Positions 1 through 5,844 are shown, numbered from the stretch's first letter. The stretch: DNA of 6,774 nucleotides from an uncultured Clostridia bacterium (GCA_937893945.1 CALCTA010000122.1:1-6774); one strand, 5' to 3'. Numbers and translations are program-made. The notes: generated by a model from the letters alone, not told the origin.

Positions 1-36
1 ACCGCTCTACGATCGAAGCAATAAACATCATACAAA

Positions 37-118
37 GTAGGGGCGATTCACAATGTTTTCGAAGAAAACTTGCGGCTTGCCAAGCAATCGCCCACGGACT
101 ACCGATGGTCGCCCCTAC
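37..118. repeat. Palindromic intergenic repeat, GTAGGGG-ended (decayed copy)
   Basis: The ends are a perfect 10-bp inverted repeat: GTAGGGGCGA at 37-46 and TCGCCCCTAC at 109-118. A second internal pairing joins GGGCGATT (41-48) with AATCGCCC (86-93). Inside that lies a small hairpin, GTTTTC (55-60) with GAAAAC (64-69). The same ends occur at 148-207, 5884-5931 and 6730-6774, so this is one member of a dispersed family. It is longer and less regular than the others, which suggests a decayed or composite copy. It encodes nothing recognisable. Confidence 0.8.
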
Positions 119-147
119 GGGTTTAATTGTTGTCTTAAAATTCGTCT

Positions 148-207
148 GTAGGGGAGCATTCTATATGCTCCCGAAAAGAAAAGGGCGGATATGGAATCCG
201 CCCCTAC
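148..207. repeat. Palindromic intergenic repeat with two hairpin arms
   Basis: The element starts GTAGGGG (148-154) and ends CCCCTAC (201-207). Between the ends are two 8-bp hairpins: GGGAGCAT/ATGCTCCC (152-159 with 165-172, 5-nt loop) and GGGCGGAT/ATCCGCCC (183-190 with 196-203, 5-nt loop), joined by an A-rich linker (173-182). The plan matches the copy at 5884-5931, but the arm sequences differ while pairing is kept. This points to selection or template-driven maintenance of the folded form. It lies just downstream of the esterase gene's 3' end. Confidence 0.82.
173..203 (-). terminator. Intrinsic terminator made by a repeat arm
   Basis: Read on the minus strand, the perfect 8-bp GC-rich hairpin GGGCGGAT/ATCCGCCC is followed directly by the T-rich run TTTTCTTTTC (complement of 173-182). 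This is the classical layout of a rho-independent terminator. It is the best candidate for ending the minus-strand esterase transcript, whose stop codon lies at 263-265. The hairpin is one arm of the palindromic repeat at 148-207, so the repeat appears to double as the gene's terminator. Confidence 0.6.
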
Positions 208-235
208 GGTTTGTTCGGTATATATTGTTTTGCTT

Positions 236-264
236 GTAGGACGTTGGTTTCGTCCGCCTTTTTT
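236..264 (+). terminator. Possible weak plus-strand terminator / degenerate repeat arm
   Basis: GTAGGACG begins a short hairpin, GGACG (239-243) with CGTCC (251-255) and a 7-nt loop, followed by GCC and a T6 run on the plus strand (259-264). It could stop transcripts entering from the left edge. The GTAGG start resembles the neighbouring palindromic repeats, so it may be a shortened, decayed copy of that family. The stem is only 5 bp. Confidence 0.35.
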
Positions 265-1969
265 ATCCTCTATCCAACTCAGCCGTGAATCTGCGGACTA
301 TTCCGCTCTCGGATATTACCTCTATCTCCGCACGGGAGCCGTTTGGCGCGTCGTCTGAGAATACTATGTCTCCGTAGATGCTCACCGAGCAAAGCTCCGC
401 GTTCTTCGTAACCTCGTAGGCTATCCTTGGTTCGTCGGTATAGAGGGGAAGAACTATCGCGGCGACGCGGTCGTTCACCTGATCGGCATCATTGACAGGT
501 GAGGGGTTGGGCTTTCCTACCTTTATCAGCTCGCCGTCGGTTATCGGCGTTCTGCCGTCTCCACGCAGAAGCTCTACCGACATCGGCGAGCGGTCAAAGT
601 CTGGGGCGAGAGCGGCATAGAGATTGTCAGCAAGCTCGTGTCCTTGCGCGTTGTAGCCTATCTGAGTGTAGTGCAGATTTTCCGGCCCCATATAGCCGTA
701 TCCTCTCATGCCCTCGTATCTATCCTCGGCGGGCTTTGCGTAGTCGCATATACGCGAGGCGATAAAGAGAGAGGCATCGGTGGTGTTATTGAGCGCATAC
801 TGCGCCGCGCGGGGCGAGACGAGCTTTGTAAGCTCTCCGCGAGCGTGGCACTCTGCCGTTCCGAGAGATGCAAGGCAGCGCACCAGCATTATCGCGCCAA
901 ATTCAATATGGCACATTCTTTCCATAGTGGAGTGATATTTCATAAACTTTTCATAGTATTCAGGTGCTTTCATTACGGTCGGACTATGCCATTGCCAACC
1001 ACCGTCAACAAAAAGATGCTTCTCGCCCGTCTCACCCTGACACCAGAAGTAACCTCGGCGGTATATCTCAAAATTCGAGTCCTTACGCGAAAATCTTTCT
1101 GTCAGCAGCTTGTCGGCGTAGACCGTATTGATAAGCAGAGACTCTCTGTGCGAATATCCATTCGTCCAACGCTCGATAGGTGAGCCGCCGACTGCCGACT
1201 GTATCGCAAGCGACTTCTCGCCGGTTCTTTCGTACCATAGCTTAGTTAAGGGGGTGGAAAATCCTACGCGTCCGCGCGAGAGGTCGTATATATCTCCGAT
1301 GATATCCTCGCCCTTGACCTCAACGCAGTAGCATCTTCCCATAATATCGGCACGCTCCGAGAGAGCGATCTGTTCCTCGCGGTCAAGCCCCTTGTCAAGA
1401 CAGCCCTGCGCATTGCTCTGACCTGTGATAAAGAAGAAATTTATCTGCGCTCTTATTACTCTATCTACCGTCAGCGTAGCGCTCTTGCCGCCTGCTATAG
1501 CGGTTATGACCGTCGGAGCAGAGGAGCGCTTGAGGGCGGTAAGCATACCGCGCCTATCTACCGAAATGACCTCAGGCGCGCTTGATGAAAAGCTTGCATT
1601 CTCTCCGAATCCGTCGGGGGAGAAAAGGTATCTGTCATCGTACTGAAGCACAAAGCCACACTCGGCACTTTTAGTGATATTGAAGCGATAATCCGAGCGT
1701 CTTCCGTTCTTCTTGACGGTTATTTTGCAAAAGCTTTCGCTTTCTCCGTCGGGAAATACGGGACGATATACGGTAAGAGCTGCGCCATCCTCAGCGGAGG
1801 CATCAAAAACGGGAATTCTGGGGCGCCCCTCGGGTATAGCTGCGCTGTACTCAAGTATATCCGACGAAAAGCAGTCAAGTTCCTCGCCGTCGATGCTTAC
1901 CGACAGAAGCCGAGGCGCACCCTCTTGTATTATTGAATTTTCAATACGGGAAAAAATATATTCGCTCAT
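263..1969 (-). CDS. SASA-family (SGNH) carbohydrate esterase with Ig-like flanking domains
   Basis: Protein of 568 aa. The centre (about residues 175-455) matches the sialate O-acetylesterase / acetylxylan esterase-type SGNH fold, whose members remove acetyl groups from sugars. Visible motifs are ITGQSNAQG with probable nucleophile Ser185, AVGGSPIERW (259-268), WCQGE (309-313) and the C-terminal block NLHYTQIGY with probable catalytic His433. The residue three before that His, usually Asp, is Glu430. Residues about 125-168 look like a bacterial Ig-like (Big_2) repeat, and about 515-565 may be a second one. There is no signal peptide or anchor, which is unusual for Ig-bearing proteins and suggests a cytoplasmic enzyme. 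The ATG has a GAGGG ribosome binding site at 1974-1978 and a good promoter at 2007-2035. The true substrate (acetylated xylan, sialic acid or other) cannot be told from sequence. The family is well supported. Confidence 0.88.
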   Translation of the reverse strand: MSEYIFSRIENSIIQEGAPRLLSVSIDGEELDCFSSDILEYSAAIPEGRPRIPVFDASAEDGAALTVYRPVFPDGESESFCKITVKKNGRRSDYRFNITKSAECGFVLQYDDRYLFSPDGFGENASFSSSAPEVISVDRRGMLTALKRSSAPTVITAIAGGKSATLTVDRVIRAQINFFFITGQSNAQGCLDKGLDREEQIALSERADIMGRCYCVEVKGEDIIGDIYDLSRGRVGFSTPLTKLWYERTGEKSLAIQSAVGGSPIERWTNGYSHRESLLINTVYADKLLTERFSRKDSNFEIYRRGYFWCQGETGEKHLFVDGGWQWHSPTVMKAPEYYEKFMKYHSTMERMCHIEFGAIMLVRCLASLGTAECHARGELTKLVSPRAAQYALNNTTDASLFIASRICDYAKPAEDRYEGMRGYGYMGPENLHYTQIGYNAQGHELADNLYAALAPDFDRSPMSVELLRGDGRTPITDGELIKVGKPNPSPVNDADQVNDRVAAIVLPLYTDEPRIAYEVTKNAELCSVSIYGDIVFSDDAPNGSRAEIEVISESGIVRRFTAELDRG

Positions 1970-2006
1970 AGCACCCTCGCTTAGTGTGTAGGTTTTATTT
2001 AATTAG

Positions 2007-2035
2007 AGTATATCACAAAAATCCCCTTTTGTAAA
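2007..2035 (-). promoter_or_regulatory. Promoter of the esterase gene, overlapping the upstream terminator
   Basis: On the minus strand there is a -35 box TTTACA (2030-2035), a 17-bp spacer and a -10 box TATACT (2007-2012) preceded by TGA, giving an extended -10. The predicted transcript starts near 2000, leaving a leader of about 30 nt before the ATG at 1969. The -35 box lies in the centre of the terminator hairpin of the preceding gene (2021-2048). Confidence 0.7.
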
Positions 2036-2048
2036 TACAAAAGGGGAT
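2017..2048 (-). terminator. Intrinsic terminator of the small membrane protein gene
   Basis: A perfect 13-bp inverted repeat (2021-2033 with 2036-2048) contains the GC clamp CCCC/GGGG. On the minus strand it is followed by TTTTT (complement of 2017-2021). It ends the gene at 2066-2470, whose stop codon is 18 nt upstream of the stem. The loop is nominally 2 nt, so the A-T pairs near it probably open in the folded RNA. Confidence 0.75.
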
Positions 2049-2067
2049 CAAAAATGCGTTTTTGATC
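2046..2067. repeat. Second hairpin overlapping stop codon and terminator stem
   Basis: GATCAAAAA (2046-2054) pairs perfectly with TTTTTGATC (2059-2067) around the loop TGCG. It covers most of the TGA stop codon of the upstream gene (2066-2068) and shares 2046-2048 with the terminator stem at 2021-2048. The two hairpins therefore compete for only 3 nt. The A/T-only middle makes it weak as RNA. It may be an accessory to termination or protect the 3' end. Confidence 0.5.
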
Positions 2068-2470
2068 AGTGGCTTCTGACAAGATAATAGTTAGCGAGGA
2101 TATTAGATTCCTCAAATTTTACGTCGCAGCACTGCTTGTGCTTGCCCGTTCCGACAAGAAGCTTGAAGTTGTTGTTGTCAAACCACTCTGCGTTAAGCAG
2201 CTTCGGGGATTTCTTTGCGAAAACAACGAGCTTGCAACCGTCCTCTGAGTTGAGAGCCTTGACTCTGATATAGGTAAGTCCCTTTGCGGTGGCGGAAGAG
2301 CCGTAGGACACGGTTACGATATTGTTTCCCTCGGGTGAGGTAAATACCTGCTCGCGCATATCATTCTTTATCTCGGTTGCTATTTTATTATATGCCATTG
2401 CGCCTGCCGCACCTGCAGCGGCACCTGCTACAAAACCAACAGCCATGGCAAACTTAGTACGCTTTTTCAT
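2066..2470 (-). CDS. Small membrane-anchored protein of unknown function
   Basis: Protein of 134 aa; I do not recognise the family. Residues 2-6 are basic (KKRTK), followed by one hydrophobic stretch at about 7-27 that is very rich in Ala and Gly, consistent with a single N-terminal membrane anchor in an N-in orientation. No lipobox or convincing cleavage site is seen. The remaining ~105 residues look like a small soluble alpha/beta domain with two adjacent cysteines (KQCCDV, near 113-114). The ATG is chosen because it has an AAAGGA ribosome binding site about 10 nt upstream and a near-perfect promoter at 2505-2533. It lies between the esterase and the GH43 gene on the same strand but has its own promoter and terminator. 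It may therefore be expressed separately, and nothing visible ties it to sugar metabolism. Confidence 0.72.
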   Translation of the reverse strand: MKKRTKFAMAVGFVAGAAAGAAGAMAYNKIATEIKNDMREQVFTSPEGNNIVTVSYGSSATAKGLTYIRVKALNSEDGCKLVVFAKKSPKLLNAEWFDNNNFKLLVGTGKHKQCCDVKFEESNILANYYLVRSH

Positions 2471-2504
2471 TTACTTAGATTCCTTTCTGAAGTTCTGTAA
2501 ATAC

Positions 2505-2533
2505 ATTATAACATAAATTTTTCTGATTTTCAA
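2505..2533 (-). promoter_or_regulatory. Strong promoter of the small membrane protein gene
   Basis: On the minus strand there is a -35 box TTGAAA (2528-2533), a 17-bp spacer and the consensus -10 box TATAAT (2505-2510), with TG one base before it (TGTTATAAT). The region is very AT-rich. The predicted start lies near 2498, giving a leader of about 28 nt. The promoter lies in the 95-bp gap after the GH43 stop codon. No clear terminator precedes it, so GH43 transcripts may read through into this gene. Confidence 0.8.
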
Positions 2534-2565
2534 TAAATATCTGAGAAAATCTAAGGCTCTTTGTG

Positions 2566-3414
2566 CTATTTTATACTCAAGAGATCGCCGTTATCCACCA
2601 CAATACGAAGTTCGGGACGCTCGAGCAGGCTCTTGTTGGGGGTGTGGTAAGTAAAATACGTGTTTTTACCGTCGGAGAAGATCATTCCGTGCCCACCGTC
2701 GTTCTCTAAAAGAGGAGACATATGCTCAAATTCAAGTCCGAGTTTTCCGTCATTAAATTTTAAGACGAATTCAGCATAATTGCCTTTTGTAAATGAGGAC
2801 CATATCATAAAGATCTCTCCTGTTTTGGAGCGGTAGATAAAAGGACCGTCGGTAACGTAGTGTCCGCCGCCCGTGGCATCTACCCTATCATACGAGGATG
2901 CGCAAAACAGAGTAACTACCTCACCTTCTAAAGCGGTAAGATCATCGTTTAGCCTTGCAAAGCAGATAGTTCCGTCAATGATCTGTGTATGCTCGTGGCA
3001 GAATATCAGGTAAGGTGCACCTTCTTCGTCAATATACAGTGTTCCGTCAAGGCACTCCCACTCGTGAGGAGTCAGCGCGCCATCACTATGCGGAACGAAT
3101 GGCCCTGTCGGGCTGTCTGAGCATAGAGAATAAGTGCCGCGCAAGCCGTTTTCTTGGGTAAAGGTAGCAAACATATAATATTTTCCGTTGTATTTGTGGA
3201 CCTCGGGCGCCCAGTTCGCATCTGAATTCAGCCCGTGCTTCTCGGAGTCAAAGCACTCCGAGGGATCGCTCCAATTTTCAAGATCTTCGGAAATATACAC
3301 GTCAAAGCCTCCCGTTCTGCGACCAAATCCACGCGCTCTCGTGCCGTAAAGGTAGTATTTTCCGTTTTCGTATAGAATAAAGGGATCTCTTATATTTATC
3401 TGTTCTTTTTTCAT
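2566..3414 (-). CDS. GH43-type five-bladed beta-propeller glycoside hydrolase
   Basis: Protein of 282 aa from the chosen ATG at 3414, about the size of a bare GH43 catalytic propeller with no accessory domain. Family members cleave arabinose or xylose units from plant-wall sugars. Visible landmarks: IRDPFILYENGKYYLYG at the N-terminus with the probable general base Asp10, WECLDGTLYI with the probable pKa-tuning Asp123, VTDGPFIYR (187-195), and GGHGMIF with His242, the usual propeller-centre His. At the position where many GH43 enzymes carry the acid Glu (EGP), this protein has Asp189 (DGP). The frame is open further upstream to an ATG at 3510, but the promoter and ribosome binding site lie inside that extension, so the shorter start is right. 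There is no signal peptide, so cytoplasmic action on imported oligosaccharides is inferred. It is transcribed divergently from the Gfo/Idh gene. Confidence 0.86.
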   Translation of the reverse strand: MKKEQINIRDPFILYENGKYYLYGTRARGFGRRTGGFDVYISEDLENWSDPSECFDSEKHGLNSDANWAPEVHKYNGKYYMFATFTQENGLRGTYSLCSDSPTGPFVPHSDGALTPHEWECLDGTLYIDEEGAPYLIFCHEHTQIIDGTICFARLNDDLTALEGEVVTLFCASSYDRVDATGGGHYVTDGPFIYRSKTGEIFMIWSSFTKGNYAEFVLKFNDGKLGLEFEHMSPLLENDGGHGMIFSDGKNTYFTYHTPNKSLLERPELRIVVDNGDLLSIK

Positions 3415-3419
3415 ACCTA

Positions 3420-3429
3420 CACCGCCTTT
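3420..3429 (-). promoter_or_regulatory. Ribosome binding site that fixes the GH43 start
   Basis: AAAGGCGGTG on the minus strand sits 5 nt before the ATG at 3414. It matches the extended Shine-Dalgarno AAAGGAGGTG except for one central C. The same ten bases at the same spacing precede the gene at 5493-5792. Together with the -10 box at 3439-3444 this rules out the upstream ATG at 3510. Confidence 0.75.
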
Positions 3430-3438
3430 CTTGAGGTT

Positions 3439-3467
3439 ATTATAACACAAACTTCGCAGTTTTTCAA
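3439..3467 (-). promoter_or_regulatory. Promoter of the GH43 gene
   Basis: On the minus strand there is a -35 box TTGAAA (3462-3467), a 17-bp spacer and the -10 box TATAAT (3439-3444) with an extended TGT before it. The predicted start lies near 3432, so the leader is only about 18 nt and consists almost entirely of the ribosome binding site. It faces away from the Gfo/Idh promoter at 3515-3543. Confidence 0.82.
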
Positions 3468-3473
3468 CCGTTA

Positions 3474-3521
3474 GTGTAAAATGTTTAATAATGGCGGAAA
3501 AAGAAAACATCTTATTTACAC
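3474..3521. promoter_or_regulatory. Interrupted palindrome between divergent promoters (candidate operator)
   Basis: GTGTAAA (3474-3480) is the reverse complement of TTTACAC (3515-3521), and the adjoining ATGTTT (3481-3486) is the reverse complement of AAACAT (3505-3510). The right arm carries a 4-nt interruption (CTTA, 3511-3514). The right arm contains the -35 box of the Gfo/Idh promoter, and the left arm starts 6 bp beyond the -35 box of the GH43 promoter. A protein bound here could control both genes. No regulator gene is present in the window, so this rests on symmetry alone. Confidence 0.4.
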
Positions 3522-3543
3522 GCCTTGATTTCTGTGTTATAAT
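3515..3543 (+). promoter_or_regulatory. Promoter of the Gfo/Idh - GNAT pair
   Basis: There is a -35 box TTTACA (3515-3520), a 17-bp spacer and the -10 box TATAAT (3538-3543) with an extended TGT before it. The stretch TGTGTTATAAT is identical to that of the divergent GH43 promoter. The predicted start near 3550 gives a leader of about 39 nt with the ribosome binding site GAGGAAG (3575-3581), 7 nt before the ATG. Confidence 0.82.
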
Positions 3544-3588
3544 GTTGTTGGAAACGAAATTTCTTTTTAAAACCGAGGAAGAATTTTT

Positions 3589-4866
3589 ATGAAAAAGAAA
3601 ACGATAAAAATAGGAATTTTCGGTGGAGGCAGAGGCTCGGCTTTCTATAACAGCATTTCGTCAAACGGCGGAGAGATAGTCGCGGTCTGCGACTTTAACG
3701 AGGCGTGTACGAAGAAGGCAAGAGAGAGGATAGGCGATGGTGTTGCGCTTTACACCGACTTTGACGAGTTTATCAGACACGAAGGACTTGAGGCGGTGGT
3801 GCTGAGCAACTATTTTCACGAGCATGCGCCTTATGCGATAAGAGCGCTTGAGCGTGGAATACACGTTCTGAGCGAGTGCATCTCCAACGTTACCATGGCA
3901 GAGGGCGTTGAGCTCGTAAGGGCGGCAGAAAAAAGCTCGGCTATATATATGCTTGCCGAGAATTATCCCTATATGTCCTTCAACCGCGAGATGCGCCGAG
4001 TTTACAGAGGCGGAACTCTCGGAAAGGTGCTTTTTGCAGAGGGAGAATACAACCATCCGCTCGACCCCGATGATATTGATACCGAGATACAGCTTTGCCC
4101 GTCCTCTACGCATTGGAGATATCAGCTTCCGAGGACATATTACGTTACTCACTCCTTAGCGCCGCTGATGTATATAACAGGCGCATCCCCCGTGAGAATA
4201 ACGGCTATGCCGGTATATGCGCCGATAGGAGAGGGACACAACGGCATCTCCAAGGGAGTGCCCGAGAGAGCCGCTGTTATCACCTGTCTTAACGACGACG
4301 AGTCGGTATTTCGCGTTACGGGATGCGCGGCGTTCGGCTCGCACGAAAGCTCATACCGTGTCTGCGCCGAAAGAGGACAGATAGAGTCCTTGCGCGACGG
4401 AACGGGGCGCGTGCTTCTTTCCTACAACGAATGGGAGCTTCCCGATGGTGCTTTAGCGCCGAGAAGCTGCTATCTGCCCGCGAATAATGATAAGGATGCC
4501 GCTCTTGCCAAGAAGGCAGGACACGGCGGCGGAGATTTTTACGTTATCCGTGAATTCCTCTCCTGCATAAGAGAGGGACGACAGCCCGAATTCGACGTGT
4601 ATTTCGCGACTAAGACCGCGTCTGTCGCTATCTTGGGGCACAGAAGTATGCTTGAGAACGGCACTCCCTACGATATTCCCGATTTCCGCAAGGAAGAGGA
4701 CAGAGCGAAATTTGAAAACGACAGGCTCACGCCCTTCTATAGCTCTGACGGCACCGCACCAAGTCTCGTTGGCTCAAAGCGAGAGTATTATTGGAGCACC
4801 GAAGAGGGTAGAGCAGAGTACGATGCGAGTGTAGTCGAATACCGCAAGAGCAAAGAGGGGGAATAA
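3589..4866 (+). CDS. Gfo/Idh/MocA-fold NAD(P)-dependent sugar-active protein
   Basis: Protein of 425 aa. The N-terminal Rossmann half (about 5-125) begins with the nucleotide-binding loop IGIFGGGRGSAF (G12-G14, G16) and continues through VAVCDFNE (31-38). The C-terminal alpha/beta substrate domain includes YYVTHSLAPLMYITG (184-198) and HGGGDFYVIREFL. Most dehydrogenases of this superfamily have EKP at the end of the fourth strand, with Lys acting in catalysis. Here residues 96-98 are ECI, so the Lys is absent. A YxxH pair (Tyr185, His188) is present, as in the NAD-dependent GH109 glycosidases, which also lack that Lys. The protein may therefore be a redox-assisted glycosidase, lyase or epimerase rather than a plain dehydrogenase, but this is inference. 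The start has a good GAGGAAG site. It lies divergent to GH43 and 3 bp ahead of the GNAT gene. Confidence 0.88.
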   Translation: MKKKTIKIGIFGGGRGSAFYNSISSNGGEIVAVCDFNEACTKKARERIGDGVALYTDFDEFIRHEGLEAVVLSNYFHEHAPYAIRALERGIHVLSECISNVTMAEGVELVRAAEKSSAIYMLAENYPYMSFNREMRRVYRGGTLGKVLFAEGEYNHPLDPDDIDTEIQLCPSSTHWRYQLPRTYYVTHSLAPLMYITGASPVRITAMPVYAPIGEGHNGISKGVPERAAVITCLNDDESVFRVTGCAAFGSHESSYRVCAERGQIESLRDGTGRVLLSYNEWELPDGALAPRSCYLPANNDKDAALAKKAGHGGGDFYVIREFLSCIREGRQPEFDVYFATKTASVAILGHRSMLENGTPYDIPDFRKEEDRAKFENDRLTPFYSSDGTAPSLVGSKREYYWSTEEGRAEYDASVVEYRKSKEGE

Positions 4867-4869
4867 GGC

Positions 4870-5406
4870 ATGCCGCAGTTGAAAATGTATTGGAAAAATG
4901 ACGGCAAGGCGGCGGCAGAGGTCGAAGCGCCGATCGGTTGCAGAATAGTCAGCTTTACCGAGCTTGAGGACGCTGTGGACAAGTGGCTTGACATCGTGCA
5001 GTACGGTCTGTCAAACGGAAAGCAGGACGCCGAGTTTTACAGAAAGGTCATGACGGCGAACGCCACCTACAGCGAGGATCGTTGCTTCTTCGTGCTTGAG
5101 AACGAGAGAGCCGTGGCGACCCTTGCCGTGCTTTGCGATTACGAGAAAAAAGAGGGATACATACACATGGTCGCCTGCCGCGAGGACTCTCGCGGCAAGG
5201 GTTACGGCACGCTTCTTAATCGCGTGGCTGAATATACTCTCAAAAAAGAGGGAATGCAGACCGCCTTTCTGACCACAGACGATTGGCGTATCCCTGCTAT
5301 CAAAAGCTATCTTCGCGCAGGCTTTACCCCCGACCTTTCCACCGAGGATTTCAAGGCGCGTTGGGAGAAGATATACGCGATCATCGCAGAGCAGAGAGCT
5401 ATTTGA
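4870..5406 (+). CDS. GNAT-family N-acetyltransferase
   Basis: Protein of 178 aa. The acetyl-CoA binding core is clear: motif A is IHMVACREDSRGKGYGTLL (98-116) with the pyrophosphate loop RGKGYG (R108, G111, G113), and motif B is LTTDDWRIPAIKSYLRAGF (134-152). These enzymes move an acetyl group from acetyl-CoA to an amine on a protein, antibiotic, amino sugar or other small molecule. The substrate cannot be read from the sequence. About 25 N-terminal residues precede the GNAT fold. The ATG lies 3 nt after the Gfo/Idh stop codon, and its ribosome binding site AGAGGGGG (4854-4861) overlaps the end of that gene, so the two are co-transcribed and probably translationally coupled. A two-way terminator follows at 5426-5461. 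Linkage to the Gfo/Idh gene hints at an amino-sugar substrate, but this is only a guess. Confidence 0.88.
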   Translation: MPQLKMYWKNDGKAAAEVEAPIGCRIVSFTELEDAVDKWLDIVQYGLSNGKQDAEFYRKVMTANATYSEDRCFFVLENERAVATLAVLCDYEKKEGYIHMVACREDSRGKGYGTLLNRVAEYTLKKEGMQTAFLTTDDWRIPAIKSYLRAGFTPDLSTEDFKARWEKIYAIIAEQRAI

Positions 5407-5425
5407 CAGCCCTTGTCAACGTAAT

Positions 5426-5461
5426 AAAAAAGAACGCACCCGAGCGGATGCGTTCTTTTTA
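5426..5461. terminator. Bidirectional terminator between convergent genes
   Basis: AAAAAGAACGCA (5427-5438) pairs with TGCGTTCTTTTT (5449-5460), with A and T runs on both flanks. Inside, CCG (5440-5442) pairs with CGG (5445-5447). The remaining pair 5439/5448 is a C-A mismatch in the plus-strand RNA but a G-U wobble in the minus-strand RNA. The minus-strand stem is thus continuous at 16 bp, and the hairpin should end the minus-strand gene at 5493-5792 a little better than the GNAT transcript. Confidence 0.85.
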
Positions 5462-5492
5462 TTGAGTAAAATATTGGACTTAAAAGCAAAGA

Positions 5493-5792
5493 TCAATACC
5501 AATTTCCAAATAACATAAAGCAGGTAACGAACAGAAGTCCGCAGATCGCAAGGTGCGCGAGGTTAAAGAGAATTCTTTGATATATTGGTCGTTTCGGTCG
5601 CGTGGGCAGCCAGCAGAGGATAGTCAGCCATAAGGGCGCAAACCATAGGCTCAGACGATAGAGTACGATAAGTATGATGCCAAGCATAATATTGCCGCTC
5701 TGTCCGCACAGCCAAAGGCTGAGTGCGAGAAAAAGATTCGTGCTGTATATCAAGCCGAACAAAATGGCTTTTATTATCTTGAGCGCCTTCAT
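5493..5792 (-). CDS. Small three-helix membrane protein of unknown function
   Basis: Protein of 99 aa; family not recognised. Three hydrophobic stretches are visible at about 9-29, 34-61 and 73-97. A basic loop, PTRPKRPIYQR (63-73), lies between the second and third, and a Lys-rich N-terminus (MKALKIIK) precedes the first. By the positive-inside rule the loop between helices 2 and 3 and the N-terminus should face the cytoplasm. There is no catalytic motif. Coding status is supported by the AAAGGCGGTG ribosome binding site (5798-5807) 5 nt before the ATG, a consensus promoter at 5816-5844 and a terminator at 5426-5461. It appears to be a stand-alone gene, and its neighbours suggest no role. 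Confidence 0.75.
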   Translation of the reverse strand: MKALKIIKAILFGLIYSTNLFLALSLWLCGQSGNIMLGIILIVLYRLSLWFAPLWLTILCWLPTRPKRPIYQRILFNLAHLAICGLLFVTCFMLFGNWY

Positions 5793-5797
5793 AGTTT

Positions 5798-5807
5798 CAC
5801 CGCCTTT
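5798..5807 (-). promoter_or_regulatory. Ribosome binding site AAAGGCGGTG of the small membrane protein
   Basis: The ten bases are identical to those before the GH43 start, and the spacing to the ATG (5 nt) is the same. The sequence is one base off the extended Shine-Dalgarno AAAGGAGGTG. Confidence 0.72.
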
Positions 5808-5815
5808 CCGGTGTT

Positions 5816-5844
5816 ATTATATCACAGTTTGGGGAGGAGTGCAA
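5816..5844 (-). promoter_or_regulatory. Promoter of the 99-aa membrane protein gene, joined to a repeat
   Basis: On the minus strand there is a -35 box TTGCAC (5839-5844), a 17-bp spacer and the -10 box TATAAT (5816-5821) with an extended TGA. The -35 box lies at the start of the block shared with the promoter at 6663-6691. The leader is only about 17 nt. Confidence 0.8.

Noticed and set aside
3..239. Plus-strand frame open from the left edge to a TAG at 237-239
   Set aside because: Most of it is palindromic repeat sequence, so openness is likely chance. The first ~12 codons might be the end of a gene, but there is too little to support this.
37..258. CRISPR array
   Set aside because: The repeated units are palindromes of unequal length with no regular spacers, so they fit a dispersed intergenic repeat family.
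638..1183. 181-codon plus-strand open frame
   Set aside because: It lies antisense inside the well-supported esterase gene, has no family-like sequence and no promoter or ribosome binding site.
3415..3510. N-terminal extension of the GH43 protein to an upstream ATG (32 more residues)
   Set aside because: The stretch contains the -10 and -35 boxes and the ribosome binding site of the gene, and the extra residues do not belong to the GH43 fold.
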